Assembly (NCBI GenBank): GCA_016788905.1 | Contig: JAEURZ010000006.1 | Span: forward strand, 1-64,000 | Origin: Elusimicrobiota bacterium | GTDB taxonomy: Bacteria; Elusimicrobiota; Elusimicrobia; FEN-1173 | Direction: 5' to 3' | Length of the DNA stretch: 64,000 bases | Part shown: in pieces, positions 42,526 through 51,700 of the stretch | Numbering within the stretch: the first letter of the stretch is position 1 | How the letters are laid out: each line of letters opens with the position of its first letter | Made by a program: the position numbers and the translations under genes | Notes under the pieces: generated by a model | The model's input: the letters and a program-made list of their open reading frames with translations, nothing else | Databases searched by the model: none | Told to the model about the DNA's origin: nothing

Positions 42526-43667
42526 CACCTATGGACGCGATCGTTCGGGCCGAAATCGGGCGGCGGGGCCGGGTGACCTTTGCGGAATTTATGTCGTGGG
42601 CACTTTTTCATCCGGGCTACGGTTACTACATGACCAAGGTTCGGACCGGGCGAGCGGGGGACTTTGTGACGAACGTTCAGACCGGTCCCTTGTTCGGCCG
42701 CTTGTTGGCGGAAACATTTATCGAGATGTGGGACGCTTTAGGATCCGAACGGTTCACCCTGGTGGAACTGGGTGGATCCGACGGTGCTTTAGCGGAATCG
42801 GTGCTGCGCGCTTTGGAAGAGAAGGGGCGGGCCCGCCGTGTCAGTCTCCACCTGGTGGAAGCGAGCCCCGTGGCCCGACAGGCCGCTCGGTGTCGATTGT
42901 CCCGCTATGGACATGTTCATTTTCACGCCAGTTTACAGGAAATGGAACATACGGCGGGGGTGGACGGATGTGTTTATTCCAACGAATTTTTTGACGCTCT
43001 CCCCTTTCATCGCGTCCGTTGGAAAGAAGGGCGCCTTTGGGAACTGTGGGTGGAAACTCATGGAGAACGTCTGCGTGAGTGTCCAGGGCCTCCCTCCCCT
43101 GGTTTAGCGGAATCTTTGGCTTTGTCTGGGGTGATCCTTGAGGAAGGCCAAGAGGGGGAAGTTTTTCTTTCTATGGAAGATACAGTGGAAGAAATATCCC
43201 GCGTTTTGGCTCGAGGTTTTGTGCTGACGGTTGATTACGGTGGGGTGGGGGGGGAACTGTTTGGTAACCATCGGCCCCATGGAACGCGACGAACTTTCTT
43301 CCAGCACACCGTTGGAGAGGATCCTTTCACCGCCATAGGCGAACAGGACATGACGGCCCACGTGGATTTTACGCGTTTGGCTCGTTTGGGAGAACCTCGA
43401 GAATTGGTCCCCCTTGTTTACGCGCGGCAAGGGTCCTATTTTCTCTCGGCGGGGGAGAATCTTTTACGGACGTTGGTTGAAGGGGCGGCCGAATCCGACC
43501 GACCGCGGGTGGCACGGCAAGTTCAACAGTTGATTCATCCCCATGCGTTTGGGGGGGCCTTTCACGTTTTGGTTCAGGGGAAAAACGTGGGGGGAGTGAC
43601 TTTGTCTGGAATGAAAGTAAACCGTCTTCAGCGTTTGTCGCCCTTTTCAATCCAATCTAAAATTTGA
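42522..43667 (+). CDS. MidA-like SAM-dependent methyltransferase
   Basis: The 381-residue protein matches the COG1565/NDUFAF7 family: FMSWALFHPGYGYY, then GDFVTNVQTGPLFGRLLA and the SAM-binding LVELGGSDGALAESVL, with YSNEFFDALPFHR. The mitochondrial relative methylates an arginine of a complex I subunit; the bacterial target is unknown. It is translationally coupled to queG. Its 3' end overlaps the convergent hydrolase gene by 40 bases. Confidence 0.85.
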   Translation: MTPMDAIVRAEIGRRGRVTFAEFMSWALFHPGYGYYMTKVRTGRAGDFVTNVQTGPLFGRLLAETFIEMWDALGSERFTLVELGGSDGALAESVLRALEEKGRARRVSLHLVEASPVARQAARCRLSRYGHVHFHASLQEMEHTAGVDGCVYSNEFFDALPFHRVRWKEGRLWELWVETHGERLRECPGPPSPGLAESLALSGVILEEGQEGEVFLSMEDTVEEISRVLARGFVLTVDYGGVGGELFGNHRPHGTRRTFFQHTVGEDPFTAIGEQDMTAHVDFTRLARLGEPRELVPLVYARQGSYFLSAGENLLRTLVEGAAESDRPRVARQVQQLIHPHAFGGAFHVLVQGKNVGGVTLSGMKVNRLQRLSPFSIQSKI

Positions 43668-44386
43668 ATCTCTAGTTTTCCGTCGAAGAGTTGAACCCCG
43701 TGGGCCCCCTGAGGCGTCCCCGCCGAAAGGGGTTTCCATGTGAGAAGGGAAGGCGGAGCTAACATTTTCAATCGTTCGGCGCTTGTGAAAGCGTAGAGAT
43801 CCGGTTTCGCCGCGATGAGGAGTGTGGGCAGGGTCAAGGAGGATATGGGGCCCTCCGTTAAAATCCCCGCGTAATTGAGGCCGGGGGATAGAAGGACCAG
43901 TGCCCGTGTGCCCGGGAGGCGTGCGGAGGCGTCCAAAACCGTGTTCGCTCCGACGCTTGCGCCGATCAGAACAATTTGTTGCGGAGTGATCCCGTTCTTC
44001 TTTTTTAACGCGTTGACCACCCGTTCCAAATCTCCCGGGAGATGGGCCCAAAAAGCGGGATTGCGGCCGTTGTCCGGATCCTCGAAATTGACGGGTTTCC
44101 CTGAAATCGTTCCACGGCTTCGTCCGTGGCCTCGAAGATCAAAGGCCAAGGAACCCCACCCGCGATCGGTGGTTCGCTGGAGGATTGGAGCCCATTCTTC
44201 GCGTGAGCTTCCTAACCCGTGCACTGTAACGAGAACCGGGGCGCCCTTGGCCGTGGGGGCCGTGTAGGTCCCTTGCAAAATAATGGGGTCGTTCGACGTT
44301 GGTCCTTCGACAGCCACATCGAAAGGTTCTGCCGCGATGCCCGCCCACCCGCCTGCCATGAGTAAGACCATCAGAAGTCGTTTCAT
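43628..44386 (-). CDS. Exported alpha/beta hydrolase
   Basis: From ATG 44386 the protein has a signal peptide (MVLLMAGGWAGIAA) and an alpha/beta-hydrolase fold. VTVHGLGSS is the oxyanion part, the nucleophile elbow is GASVGAN, and the His is in GAHGVQL near the C-terminus. The substrate is unknown. It is the last gene of a four-gene minus-strand operon, overlapping the upstream Cache-like gene (ATGA). Confidence 0.8.
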   Translation of the reverse strand: MKRLLMVLLMAGGWAGIAAEPFDVAVEGPTSNDPIILQGTYTAPTAKGAPVLVTVHGLGSSREEWAPILQRTTDRGWGSLAFDLRGHGRSRGTISGKPVNFEDPDNGRNPAFWAHLPGDLERVVNALKKKNGITPQQIVLIGASVGANTVLDASARLPGTRALVLLSPGLNYAGILTEGPISSLTLPTLLIAAKPDLYAFTSAERLKMLAPPSLLTWKPLSAGTPQGAHGVQLFDGKLEIQILDWIEKGDKR

Positions 44387-45198
44387 TTTCGTTTCCTCCA
44401 AAGGTAATATATCAGGAACCCCAACAATCCCTCCGCGCACAGCGCGCCGACGACAATGGCCAAGGTCGGCGGGGGCGCCTGTGGGTGAAGAAGAATCCAC
44501 CAGGTTCGGTCCGCCACGGGAAGACTGAAATAGGAGTCGTAAGCCGGTGAAACATTTTTTACCCCAGGGGACGGGGAAGCGTAAATTTCGCGACCCTGCC
44601 GCTCATCAATGATCGTGTAATAAAAATCTCGACCAACGGTTGGTGAAATCAAGTCTAGCGCCACACGGGCGATCAGAACCGATCCCTCCAGCACGCCCGT
44701 CCATTGCCCGCCGTAGTGGACCGGGGCGTAAAGGAGGATCCCCCTCCCCCCTTCCATCAGATCCACAAGTCCGGAGGCCGCGGGTTCTCCGGTGCTGACG
44801 GACCGGTGGGCCGCGGTCCACTCTTCGGAAGGATTGACCAGATTTGTTCCCTGCGTGAGCCGACGGGAAGTGAAAGGGAATCCCCACTGTCGCCTAAAAC
44901 TTTCGTTTAAAAACGCGATCGCGGAATACACCGGAGCGTCACGTAAGAGCCGGACCGCTTTTTCCTGAAAACCGGTTTCTTCCAGTGTGGCGCTCTGCCC
45001 CATTTCATAGGCCAAGTCTCCCAGGTCGCGGGTTTGGCGATCAAGGGTTTCCTGCAGGTTCGACCGCGCTTCCTGAGAAACGCCCGCTGATCTTAGGAAA
45101 AACGCGTTATGGACAGTGTTTCGGAGGTGATGGGCGGTGGCGGCCATTCCCGATAGGATCACGATCGCCCAAACCATCCCCCACAATCGGTTCACCAT
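44383..45198 (-). CDS. Cache-like sensor membrane protein without output domain
   Basis: The 271-residue protein has an N-terminal helix (residues 4-22), a periplasmic region of about 215 residues with dCache/CHASE-like features (RDAPVYSAIAFLNESFRRQWG, GQWTGVLEGSVLIA, FYYTIIDERQGREIYASP) and a C-terminal membrane helix (about 240-265) with only a few cytosolic residues. It therefore senses or binds something but needs a partner to signal. Family assignment is tentative. Confidence 0.6.
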   Translation of the reverse strand: MVNRLWGMVWAIVILSGMAATAHHLRNTVHNAFFLRSAGVSQEARSNLQETLDRQTRDLGDLAYEMGQSATLEETGFQEKAVRLLRDAPVYSAIAFLNESFRRQWGFPFTSRRLTQGTNLVNPSEEWTAAHRSVSTGEPAASGLVDLMEGGRGILLYAPVHYGGQWTGVLEGSVLIARVALDLISPTVGRDFYYTIIDERQGREIYASPSPGVKNVSPAYDSYFSLPVADRTWWILLHPQAPPPTLAIVVGALCAEGLLGFLIYYLWRKRK

Positions 45199-46344
45199 CT
45201 ATTCCGGAACGTAGGGGCGCCGGATCAGCGCTTTCGCCTTGTCGTGAAGTTCCCACACGTCACGGCGTTTCAGAACGGTATGGTAGTCGGCCAAGGCGTC
45301 TTCGCGTCGGCCGATTAAATCGAATGTTTTTCCCCGGTGGAGATACGAGAAACTGATCCAACGGTCTTCAAAGGGAAATTCAGCGAGGATATGATTGTAG
45401 AGGGCGAGGGCTTTGGCGGTTTCTTTTCGGCCCAAATAACTGTTCGCAAGAGCGTAGAACCCCCGATGTTCGAACCGCGCCCCGTAGTGAGGTCGTCCCT
45501 CTTTGATGCGGGCAAGGAAATCCAACGCTCCGGCTTCCAGTCCGTCCCAGTCCTGGGCGTCGCCCAACAAGAGGAGTTCAACAAAATGAAAAAAGGGGCT
45601 GTCTGGGAACTCCAGACGACCTTCCCGGAGGAGAGCCAAAGCCGTGGCTGGATCTTTTTCATTGTTGGCGTAAATGTTCACGAGAAAAAGGCGCGCGGGC
45701 ATACGGGAGAACCGTCCTCGCGTCATGGCGAGACGAATTTCTTCAAGCCCCTGGCTTTTGGAACCACCGAAAACCATGCGGGCAAAAAACTTCACGGTGG
45801 CTGGGAGAACCGCCACGTAGTAATGAAAGATTCCGGGGCCCAAATAGGCATCGTAATTGTTTGGATTGATCTCAATGGCTTTTTGCTGAATGTCGAAAGC
45901 GCCCTTGCCGTGCCGGTAGGCGGCCAGCCAATGGCCCTGAATGGCGTCCCAGCGCGCCAGGAGGCCCAACGCCCCGCCCCAGCAAAGATGGCCGACCCCC
46001 GAGGGGTCTCCTTTCTTGACCATGGCGCGGGTCATCGCGATGGTTCGATCGGCCGTGGCGATAAACTCTTTTTCCAAGACGTCGTTTTTTTCGTCGAATT
46101 CGTTCGTCAGTTCCCACCACAGGGTGGTGGTCAATCCATAAAGCCCAATGGGGTGAGCGGGGTAGGTTTCGGACAAATGGATAAACGTGGATTTCGCTTT
46201 CGGAAAATCGAGGTTGTAGAGAGCGGTGAGACCTTCGTCAATGGCGGTGTTCATCCGTGCGTCCGCGGTGGCCGGTGGAACAGAGGCGAAGAGGGAGTTT
46301 CCCAACAAAATACCACTTAGAAAAAGAGCGAACCCTTTATTCAT
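45199..46344 (-). CDS. Exported TPR-repeat protein
   Basis: The protein has a signal peptide (MNKGFALFLSGILLGNSLFA) and then helical repeats typical of TPR proteins (ALYNLDFPKAKSTFIHLSETYPAHPIG; SYLGRKETAKALALYNHILAEFP; IGRREDALADYHTVLKR). ATG 46344 overlaps the FIST gene by eight bases; a start at 46365 would lie further inside it. It probably mediates protein contacts in the periplasm for the same sensory module. Confidence 0.8.
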   Translation of the reverse strand: MNKGFALFLSGILLGNSLFASVPPATADARMNTAIDEGLTALYNLDFPKAKSTFIHLSETYPAHPIGLYGLTTTLWWELTNEFDEKNDVLEKEFIATADRTIAMTRAMVKKGDPSGVGHLCWGGALGLLARWDAIQGHWLAAYRHGKGAFDIQQKAIEINPNNYDAYLGPGIFHYYVAVLPATVKFFARMVFGGSKSQGLEEIRLAMTRGRFSRMPARLFLVNIYANNEKDPATALALLREGRLEFPDSPFFHFVELLLLGDAQDWDGLEAGALDFLARIKEGRPHYGARFEHRGFYALANSYLGRKETAKALALYNHILAEFPFEDRWISFSYLHRGKTFDLIGRREDALADYHTVLKRRDVWELHDKAKALIRRPYVPE

Positions 46345-47518
46345 GGCAGGGTTGAAACAATCCAAAACAGCTGGTGTATCCGTGGACGTAGGTGGTGCCC
46401 CCTACCGGTCCGATTTCTCCGTTGCAAAAAAAACCACCGAGAGGGACCGGCCCAACGTTCTGTAAAAAAAAGTCGGTGTCATGATTGGCCTTCCCGAAAA
46501 GGGATTTTCCGCGGCCCACGCACGAAAAGAGAAGTGCTCCCCGGGTTTTGGTTTTGGCTTCTCCCGTGCGGTCAAAGACCGCACGAAGATCTTCGGTCGA
46601 ACTGTGAGAATCCCGGAGGTGAAATTGGATGGTTTGGCCCGGGCGAAGGGGGGAGCCGATCGCCAAAGAGCCGTTTTCGTTGTTAACGCCAAGGATGTTT
46701 CGAATAAGGAAATCTCCTTGGGCAGGGTGATCCAGGGTGGATGTCATGGCGATCCCCACGAAAAGGGCTTGTTTCATCAGCCGGCGATCCCGGTCCGGAA
46801 GATCCGGGAAAATGGATTGAAGCACCTCCACCGGAGGTTTTCCGTTAACGGAAATCAAGATGTTTTCGTTACACTCGGTCACGCGAAGCGGGAGACCAAT
46901 GGGGCGGCATCCTTGAGCGACAACGGTCTCAAGGGCAATATTTCCTGTGAGGGCCACGCCGACCAATCCGGATCGAAGGCACAAATGGTTCAGGTAGAGG
47001 GCGTTTCGTCCGGGTTCCGACCCGCCCGAGGCCAGCCCACCCACTTTGGCAGATTTTGGAAACGCGAAATCGAGACCCAGGATAAAGTTGTCAATTCGAA
47101 AGGAAAAAGGGTCAGCCAAAAGTACGAACTGCGGGTTCTCTGTCGCTCGAACCCCCACCAGTTTTTCCCAGGCGCGGGGAGAATCATCCAGGTCGGGCAA
47201 GTCCTCCTCTTGGATGGAAAAAGCGTGAACTTTAACATCGGGAAGAACCGCGGCGGTCAGGCTGACCCCGGGTTTTGACTCCAGTTCTTTTCCTTCGCCG
47301 ATGAGCCCGGCGGCGCTCGTTCCCATGACCACCCGGCCCGGCAGTCGATCGGCCAAAAGTGCGCCGGCCTCTTCATAGCGGTCCGCAAAGTTTCGGGACA
47401 CGAACAGGGCCATGAAATCCGGCACCGCTCCATCCAATTGTTTTTTAACCGAGAGGGCCGCTTCTTTTACGGCCGTTTCCAATCGGCTTTCTGCCGAAAG
47501 CGCTGAAGCCCATTTCAT
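46337..47518 (-). CDS. FIST N- and C-domain protein
   Basis: The 393-residue protein has the FIST N domain (DRYEEAGALLADRLPGRVVMGTSAAGLIG, PDFMALFVSRNF) and FIST C domain (GCRPIGLPLRVTECNEN, ALLFSCVGRGKSLFG, GGFFCNGEIGPV). FIST domains are proposed ligand-binding sensors in signal transduction. It is the first gene of the minus-strand operon; ATG 47518 is preferred over 47536. No output domain is attached. Confidence 0.9.
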   Translation of the reverse strand: MKWASALSAESRLETAVKEAALSVKKQLDGAVPDFMALFVSRNFADRYEEAGALLADRLPGRVVMGTSAAGLIGEGKELESKPGVSLTAAVLPDVKVHAFSIQEEDLPDLDDSPRAWEKLVGVRATENPQFVLLADPFSFRIDNFILGLDFAFPKSAKVGGLASGGSEPGRNALYLNHLCLRSGLVGVALTGNIALETVVAQGCRPIGLPLRVTECNENILISVNGKPPVEVLQSIFPDLPDRDRRLMKQALFVGIAMTSTLDHPAQGDFLIRNILGVNNENGSLAIGSPLRPGQTIQFHLRDSHSSTEDLRAVFDRTGEAKTKTRGALLFSCVGRGKSLFGKANHDTDFFLQNVGPVPLGGFFCNGEIGPVGGTTYVHGYTSCFGLFQPCHE

Positions 47519-47725
47519 AGGGTTCGATGATACCACCTTGCGCGGATCCCGGCTAGACGGGTTACCGACCCGATAAAGAAGAGACCCCCTTGGGGCAATC
47601 CTTTGAAGAGGTTCGGATGGCGGTTTACCTTAGGCTCCGATTGGCGTATGATTGAAGCATGGTCAATTCCCGCATCGTTGGGGCCTCCTTTCTGGGCGGT
47701 TGTAGGTCGCGCTCCGGGTGATTTG

Positions 47726-48190
47726 ATGGCCCAATTCGTCGTTGATGGGTACAACGTTATTTGCCAATCGGAGGCGCTTTCATCCGGTTTGCTTCGGGAG
47801 CGACGGGAGAAGTTGCTCCGTTTCATCGAAGATCGCCAGCCCCAAGGGAGTCGTTCCCATTCGGTCACCGTGGTGTTCGATGGGCAAGCGGATGTTTCTT
47901 CTCCCCCGTGGACGGGGACAACACGAGTTCTCTTTTCACCGGGGAAGGACGCGGACAAGTTAATTAAGGATTTGGTGGACGATTTAGCGAATCCCCGTGA
48001 AGCGGTTGTGGTGACGGATGACCGGGCCATTCAGCGGTGGGTGCGCGGTGTCGGGGCACAGGTCTTGGGGGTTCAATCTTTTCTGGCGGCGGGGACCCCC
48101 GCCGTCCAACCGCGAAAAGCGGACAAAATTTCTCGGGACGATATTGACGCGATCAACCGGGAATTGTGGAATTTATGGAAGCTGAAATAG
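47726..48190 (+). CDS. NYN/YacP-like RNA-binding nuclease
   Basis: The 154-residue PIN-like NYN domain protein has FVVDGYNVI with the first acidic residue, VVFDGQAD, SPGKDADKLIKDLVDD and VVVTDDRAIQRW. YacP/Rae1-like proteins cleave or bind RNA on ribosomes. ATG 47726 directly precedes the domain; an upstream in-frame start at 47603 adds 41 residues without conservation. The end overlaps sfsA by 25 bases. Confidence 0.8.
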   Translation: MAQFVVDGYNVICQSEALSSGLLRERREKLLRFIEDRQPQGSRSHSVTVVFDGQADVSSPPWTGTTRVLFSPGKDADKLIKDLVDDLANPREAVVVTDDRAIQRWVRGVGAQVLGVQSFLAAGTPAVQPRKADKISRDDIDAINRELWNLWKLK

Positions 48191-48903
48191 TCTTTTCGCC
48201 ACCGTTGGCGCGGGGGATCCTCCTGAAGCGCTACAAGCGTTTCTTGGCGGATGTGCGTCTTGAAACCGGGAGAACAGTGACGGTCCATTGCCCCAATACG
48301 GGGAGCATGAAAAGTTGTTCCGAGCCTGGACGCCCCGTGGCGCTCAGTTATCATCCCGATCCTGGAAGAAAACACCGGTACACGTGGGAGATGATTGAAA
48401 TGGACGCGGGCTGGGTGGGTGTCAATACCGGGATTCCCAACGGCTTAGCGGGTTTGGCCGCCCAGTACGGACTGATTCCAGAGTTCATCAGTTTCACGGA
48501 TGTCCGGCGGGAAGTGCGCTACGGCGTCAACAGTCGGATTGACCTTTTGTTGGAAGGGCCGCCGGGCCGGTGTTGGGTTGAAATAAAAAATGTGACCTTG
48601 CTGGAAGGGGACGCGGTTTCTTTTCCGGACGCGGTCACCGAACGCGGGAAGAAACATTTGGAAGAATTGACTCGGGTGGTGCAGAGGGGCGATCGCGCCG
48701 CCATGCTGTTCGTGGTTCAGCGCCCGGAGGGAAAGGTATTTCGCGCCGCGGACCACATTGATCCCGCGTACGGGGAATCCCTCCGACGGGCCGTTGACGC
48801 GGGTGTTGAGGTTTTGGTTTACCGGGCCATCGTGGGTCCTGACCGGATTCGTTGGGGGGACCCTATCCCCAAAGATTTTTCAATCCCATCAGAGAGAGGA
48901 TAA
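48166..48903 (+). CDS. sfsA: SfsA nucleic-acid-binding/nuclease protein
   Basis: The 245-residue SfsA has the OB-fold N-terminus (RGILLKRYKRFLADVRLETG, VHCPNTGSMKSC) and a nuclease-like C-terminal domain (SRIDLLLEG, CWVEIKNVTLLEGDAVSFPDAVTERG region with Asp, Glu and Lys). An alternative ATG lies at 48175. It is co-directional with the NYN and YbaB genes, a nucleic-acid-related cluster. Confidence 0.9.
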   Translation: MEFMEAEIVFSPPLARGILLKRYKRFLADVRLETGRTVTVHCPNTGSMKSCSEPGRPVALSYHPDPGRKHRYTWEMIEMDAGWVGVNTGIPNGLAGLAAQYGLIPEFISFTDVRREVRYGVNSRIDLLLEGPPGRCWVEIKNVTLLEGDAVSFPDAVTERGKKHLEELTRVVQRGDRAAMLFVVQRPEGKVFRAADHIDPAYGESLRRAVDAGVEVLVYRAIVGPDRIRWGDPIPKDFSIPSERG

Positions 48904-48906
48904 CGT

Positions 48907-49206
48907 ATGTTTGACAAAATGAAGCAGTTGATGGATATGCGCAAGATGGCTCAGGAAGCGGAACGGCGCTTGGGGGATCTGCGCATTGAAAAAAAAGCAT
49001 TGGGTGGAAAGTTAGTCATTGTGGTGAATGGAAACCATCGGGTGGAGAGCTTGTCGATCGACGACACGTTGTTAAACCCCGGACAGAAAACGACACTTGA
49101 AAAATCTTTGGCGGCGCTCCTGACAGAAACCGGTGAGGCGGTTAAGCGTGAGGCCGCTTCGAAAGCCATGGAAATGATGAAAGGGATGAATCTTCCCGGA
49201 ATGTGA
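48907..49206 (+). CDS. ybaB: YbaB/EbfC nucleoid-associated protein
   Basis: The 99-residue protein has the FDKMKQLMDMRKMAQEAERR N-terminal helix, the central strands (GGKLVIVVNGNHRVESLSID) and a Gly/Met C-terminus. It forms DNA-binding tweezer-like dimers. It begins three bases after sfsA, and its stop overlaps the zinc-ribbon mini-gene. Confidence 0.9.
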   Translation: MFDKMKQLMDMRKMAQEAERRLGDLRIEKKALGGKLVIVVNGNHRVESLSIDDTLLNPGQKTTLEKSLAALLTETGEAVKREAASKAMEMMKGMNLPGM

Positions 49207-49325
49207 GAACGCCTGACCCGAGAGACGTTTCCGTTTGTCTTTTGTGCGGGGGAACCGCTGTGTCGCGCAAGTGTAAAATTATTTGCCTCAACTGTGGTTC
49301 CACGCGGGATTGTTCGGATCCCTGA
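49203..49325 (+). CDS. 40-residue zinc-ribbon mini-protein
   Basis: This short ORF starts with GTG overlapping the ybaB stop codon. It encodes five or more Cys in CxxC arrangements (CLLC near residue 12, CKIICLNC near 24-31, CSDP near the end), the pattern of a small zinc ribbon. It is below usual gene-call length. The overlap and Cys pattern support it, but there is no independent evidence of translation. Confidence 0.6.
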   Translation: MRTPDPRDVSVCLLCGGTAVSRKCKIICLNCGSTRDCSDP

Positions 49326-49337
49326 GCCCTCCCGCCG

Positions 49338-51548
49338 TTATTCGGTTATTTCTTCCTCAGGAGGCGGTTCGTTGGTTTCGTGGTCCACGGGACATAAATC
49401 CGTGGGGACGGTCCCCTCGCGGAAGGCCTCGAGTACGACGTGGGGGCAGGTGGGCAGGGCCAGATATCCGGTGTCACGATCGATTTTTGAAAACAGGATG
49501 CCGGGGGGGGCTTGAAAGTCGCGGTTGGGCACGTATTTCGTCGCTTCCGTCATATACTCGGTCCAAAGGGGAACGGTGGTTCCCGCGCTGGTTAATTTTT
49601 TCCCCAACGACGTAAAATCGTCGTAACCAATCCAAACACCTGTCACCAAATCCGGAACATAGCCCATAAACCACAGGTCCCTCATGTCCTGGGTTGTGCC
49701 TGTTTTTCCGGCCACAGGTCGGCCCAAGCGGCGGGCGTAGGAGCCCGTCCCTTCCTGAATCACCGCTTGCATGAGGCGAGTGATCAGATAGGCATTTTGA
49801 GGGGACACGCTGGGCGTCCCTTGGATCACATTTTCTTCTAAAACTTTTCCGTCGCGGTCCACCACGCGGGTTACGGTGTAGGGATCCATGTGAACCCCAT
49901 TGTTGGCGAAGGTCCCAATGGCACTTGTCATTTCGAGAGGAGTGACAACCGAGGAACCGAGGGCCAGGGAAAGAACGGCGTCCAGGGGACTGTTGATTCC
50001 AGAGCGATGGGCGATGTCCACCACGGCTTTGGGGCCAACCCGATCGATCAGTCGAACCGAAACCAAGTTCCGGGATCCCGCTAAACCCCGGCGAAGAGAG
50101 ATGGGGCCCAAAAATTTGTTGTCCCAGTTTTGCGGGGCCCAGATCGGGTCGGGTTGATCGGGTTTCCGGGGCAAGAGGTAGTATCCCGTGACCATTTCCC
50201 GGAGCGTGGCGTAATCCGTGGCTTCGGCCACCAGGCGGGGGCGACGTTCCATGTCGGTGAAAGCGATGGGGAGGTCGTCGACAATGGTGGCGGCTGTCAT
50301 CCCCGCGTCCAAGGCGGCTAACCACACGAAAGGTTTAAAGGTTGAGCCCGGCTGACGCTTGGCTTGCAACACGCGATTGAACTGGCTCTCTTGAAAATTG
50401 CGGCCCCCCACGAGGGCTCTTACGCCGCCGGTGTGGGGATCCAGAGAGACGAGCGCTCCTTGGACCGGAACCGGTTCGGGGAAATCATCGGGTTCTTCTT
50501 CTTTCTCTGGGGCCGCTTTCCATTTTTTCCAGCGGTCAAAAAAGTCTTGTGTGATTTCTTTGCTTTTCAGCAGGCCTTCCAAGCGTTGCTCCGCGTATCG
50601 GTCGTCAAAGGAGTTCCAATGCCGCTGCGTGATTTCTTCCGCGGCGCGCTGCATGCGGACGTCCAAGGTGGTGAAGATGGACAATCCCCCTTTGTAGAGG
50701 GCTTCTGTCCCGTATTTGGGCTCCAATTGAATGCGAACACTTTCGACGAAGTAGGAAGCGTGTGCGGTATCGGCCTTTTTTCGCTCAAACAGATGGGGTA
50801 CGGCGATGGCGTGCAGTTGTTCTTTTTCGGTAATATAGCCCTCGTCTTTCATGCGTTGAAGAACTATATTCCTTCGCCGGATAGCGCGGTCGGGCCGCCG
50901 AAAGGGGGAAAATCGTTCTGGCCCTTTGGGCAAACCGGCCAAGAGAGCGCATTCCGGCAAGGTGAGATCCGTGGCGGATTTATCAAAGAAAGTGCGGGCC
51001 GCCCGCTCGATGCCGTAGGCCCCATGGCCAAAATAAATTTGGTTGATGTAGAGCTGAAGGATTTCGTCTTTGCTCAAGTTCCGTTCGATCTGAAGAGTGA
51101 GAAGGAGTTCTTTCACTTTCCGAGAAAGAGTGCGTTCCCGTGTCAGGAAGATGTTTTTGGCCAATTGTTGGGTAACAGTGGAGGCCCCTTGAACAAGACG
51201 TCGGGCGCGAATATTTTTCCAAAGGGCACGAAGGATCCCACGCGTGTCAATCCCCATATGGGAGTAAAAATTGTTGTCCTCGATGGCCAAAACGGCCCGC
51301 CGCATATTGACCGGAATTTCGGTCAAGGGGAGCAGGCTACGTTTCTCGATAAAAAGTTCGGAAATAAGTTCCCCGCGAAAATCGTAAACCTTCGTGACCA
51401 GAGACGGGGTGTAGTTGTCCAGGCTGTGGACGGGAGGAAGGTCCACTAAAAAGTGCCGTAAGAAAAGGCCGAGGGCCAAAACCGCGAAGATGAAACCCGT
51501 CAAGAGAATTGAGATCAGGGCTCGATGGCGAACGAATGGATTGTTCAT
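49338..51548 (-). CDS. mrcA: Bifunctional penicillin-binding protein 1A
   Basis: The 736-residue class A PBP has an N-terminal anchor (about residues 9-30). The glycosyltransferase domain has the EDNNFYSHMG and GASTVTQQLAKN motifs with catalytic Glu. The transpeptidase domain has active-site S in PGSTFKPF, SRN in GSRNLVS and KTG in AGKTGTTQD. It polymerises and cross-links peptidoglycan in the periplasm. The LpoB-like lipoprotein at 25210-25815 is a candidate activator. It faces away from the intron-split tRNA. Confidence 0.95.
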   Translation of the reverse strand: MNNPFVRHRALISILLTGFIFAVLALGLFLRHFLVDLPPVHSLDNYTPSLVTKVYDFRGELISELFIEKRSLLPLTEIPVNMRRAVLAIEDNNFYSHMGIDTRGILRALWKNIRARRLVQGASTVTQQLAKNIFLTRERTLSRKVKELLLTLQIERNLSKDEILQLYINQIYFGHGAYGIERAARTFFDKSATDLTLPECALLAGLPKGPERFSPFRRPDRAIRRRNIVLQRMKDEGYITEKEQLHAIAVPHLFERKKADTAHASYFVESVRIQLEPKYGTEALYKGGLSIFTTLDVRMQRAAEEITQRHWNSFDDRYAEQRLEGLLKSKEITQDFFDRWKKWKAAPEKEEEPDDFPEPVPVQGALVSLDPHTGGVRALVGGRNFQESQFNRVLQAKRQPGSTFKPFVWLAALDAGMTAATIVDDLPIAFTDMERRPRLVAEATDYATLREMVTGYYLLPRKPDQPDPIWAPQNWDNKFLGPISLRRGLAGSRNLVSVRLIDRVGPKAVVDIAHRSGINSPLDAVLSLALGSSVVTPLEMTSAIGTFANNGVHMDPYTVTRVVDRDGKVLEENVIQGTPSVSPQNAYLITRLMQAVIQEGTGSYARRLGRPVAGKTGTTQDMRDLWFMGYVPDLVTGVWIGYDDFTSLGKKLTSAGTTVPLWTEYMTEATKYVPNRDFQAPPGILFSKIDRDTGYLALPTCPHVVLEAFREGTVPTDLCPVDHETNEPPPEEEITE

Positions 51549-51700
51549 GGGCCCCTATCCTACGTTTTTGGAAAAGACCCATCAAGATTTTTTCGACGAT
51601 AGAGAAGGCGCCCATGGGCTTGCGGACCCAATGAGGGGATGCTAGAATCCCAACGCTATAGATTTTTCCCCGGTAGCTCAATGGTGGAGCATTCGACTGT

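Noticed and set aside
45337-46320. 327-codon plus-strand ORF
   Set aside because: It is antisense to the TPR gene, with no family motif and low-complexity Gly/Lys composition.
50364-51449. 361-codon plus-strand ORF
   Set aside because: It lies wholly opposite the PBP1A gene, whose motifs are complete; the translation has no recognisable domain and is an antisense shadow.
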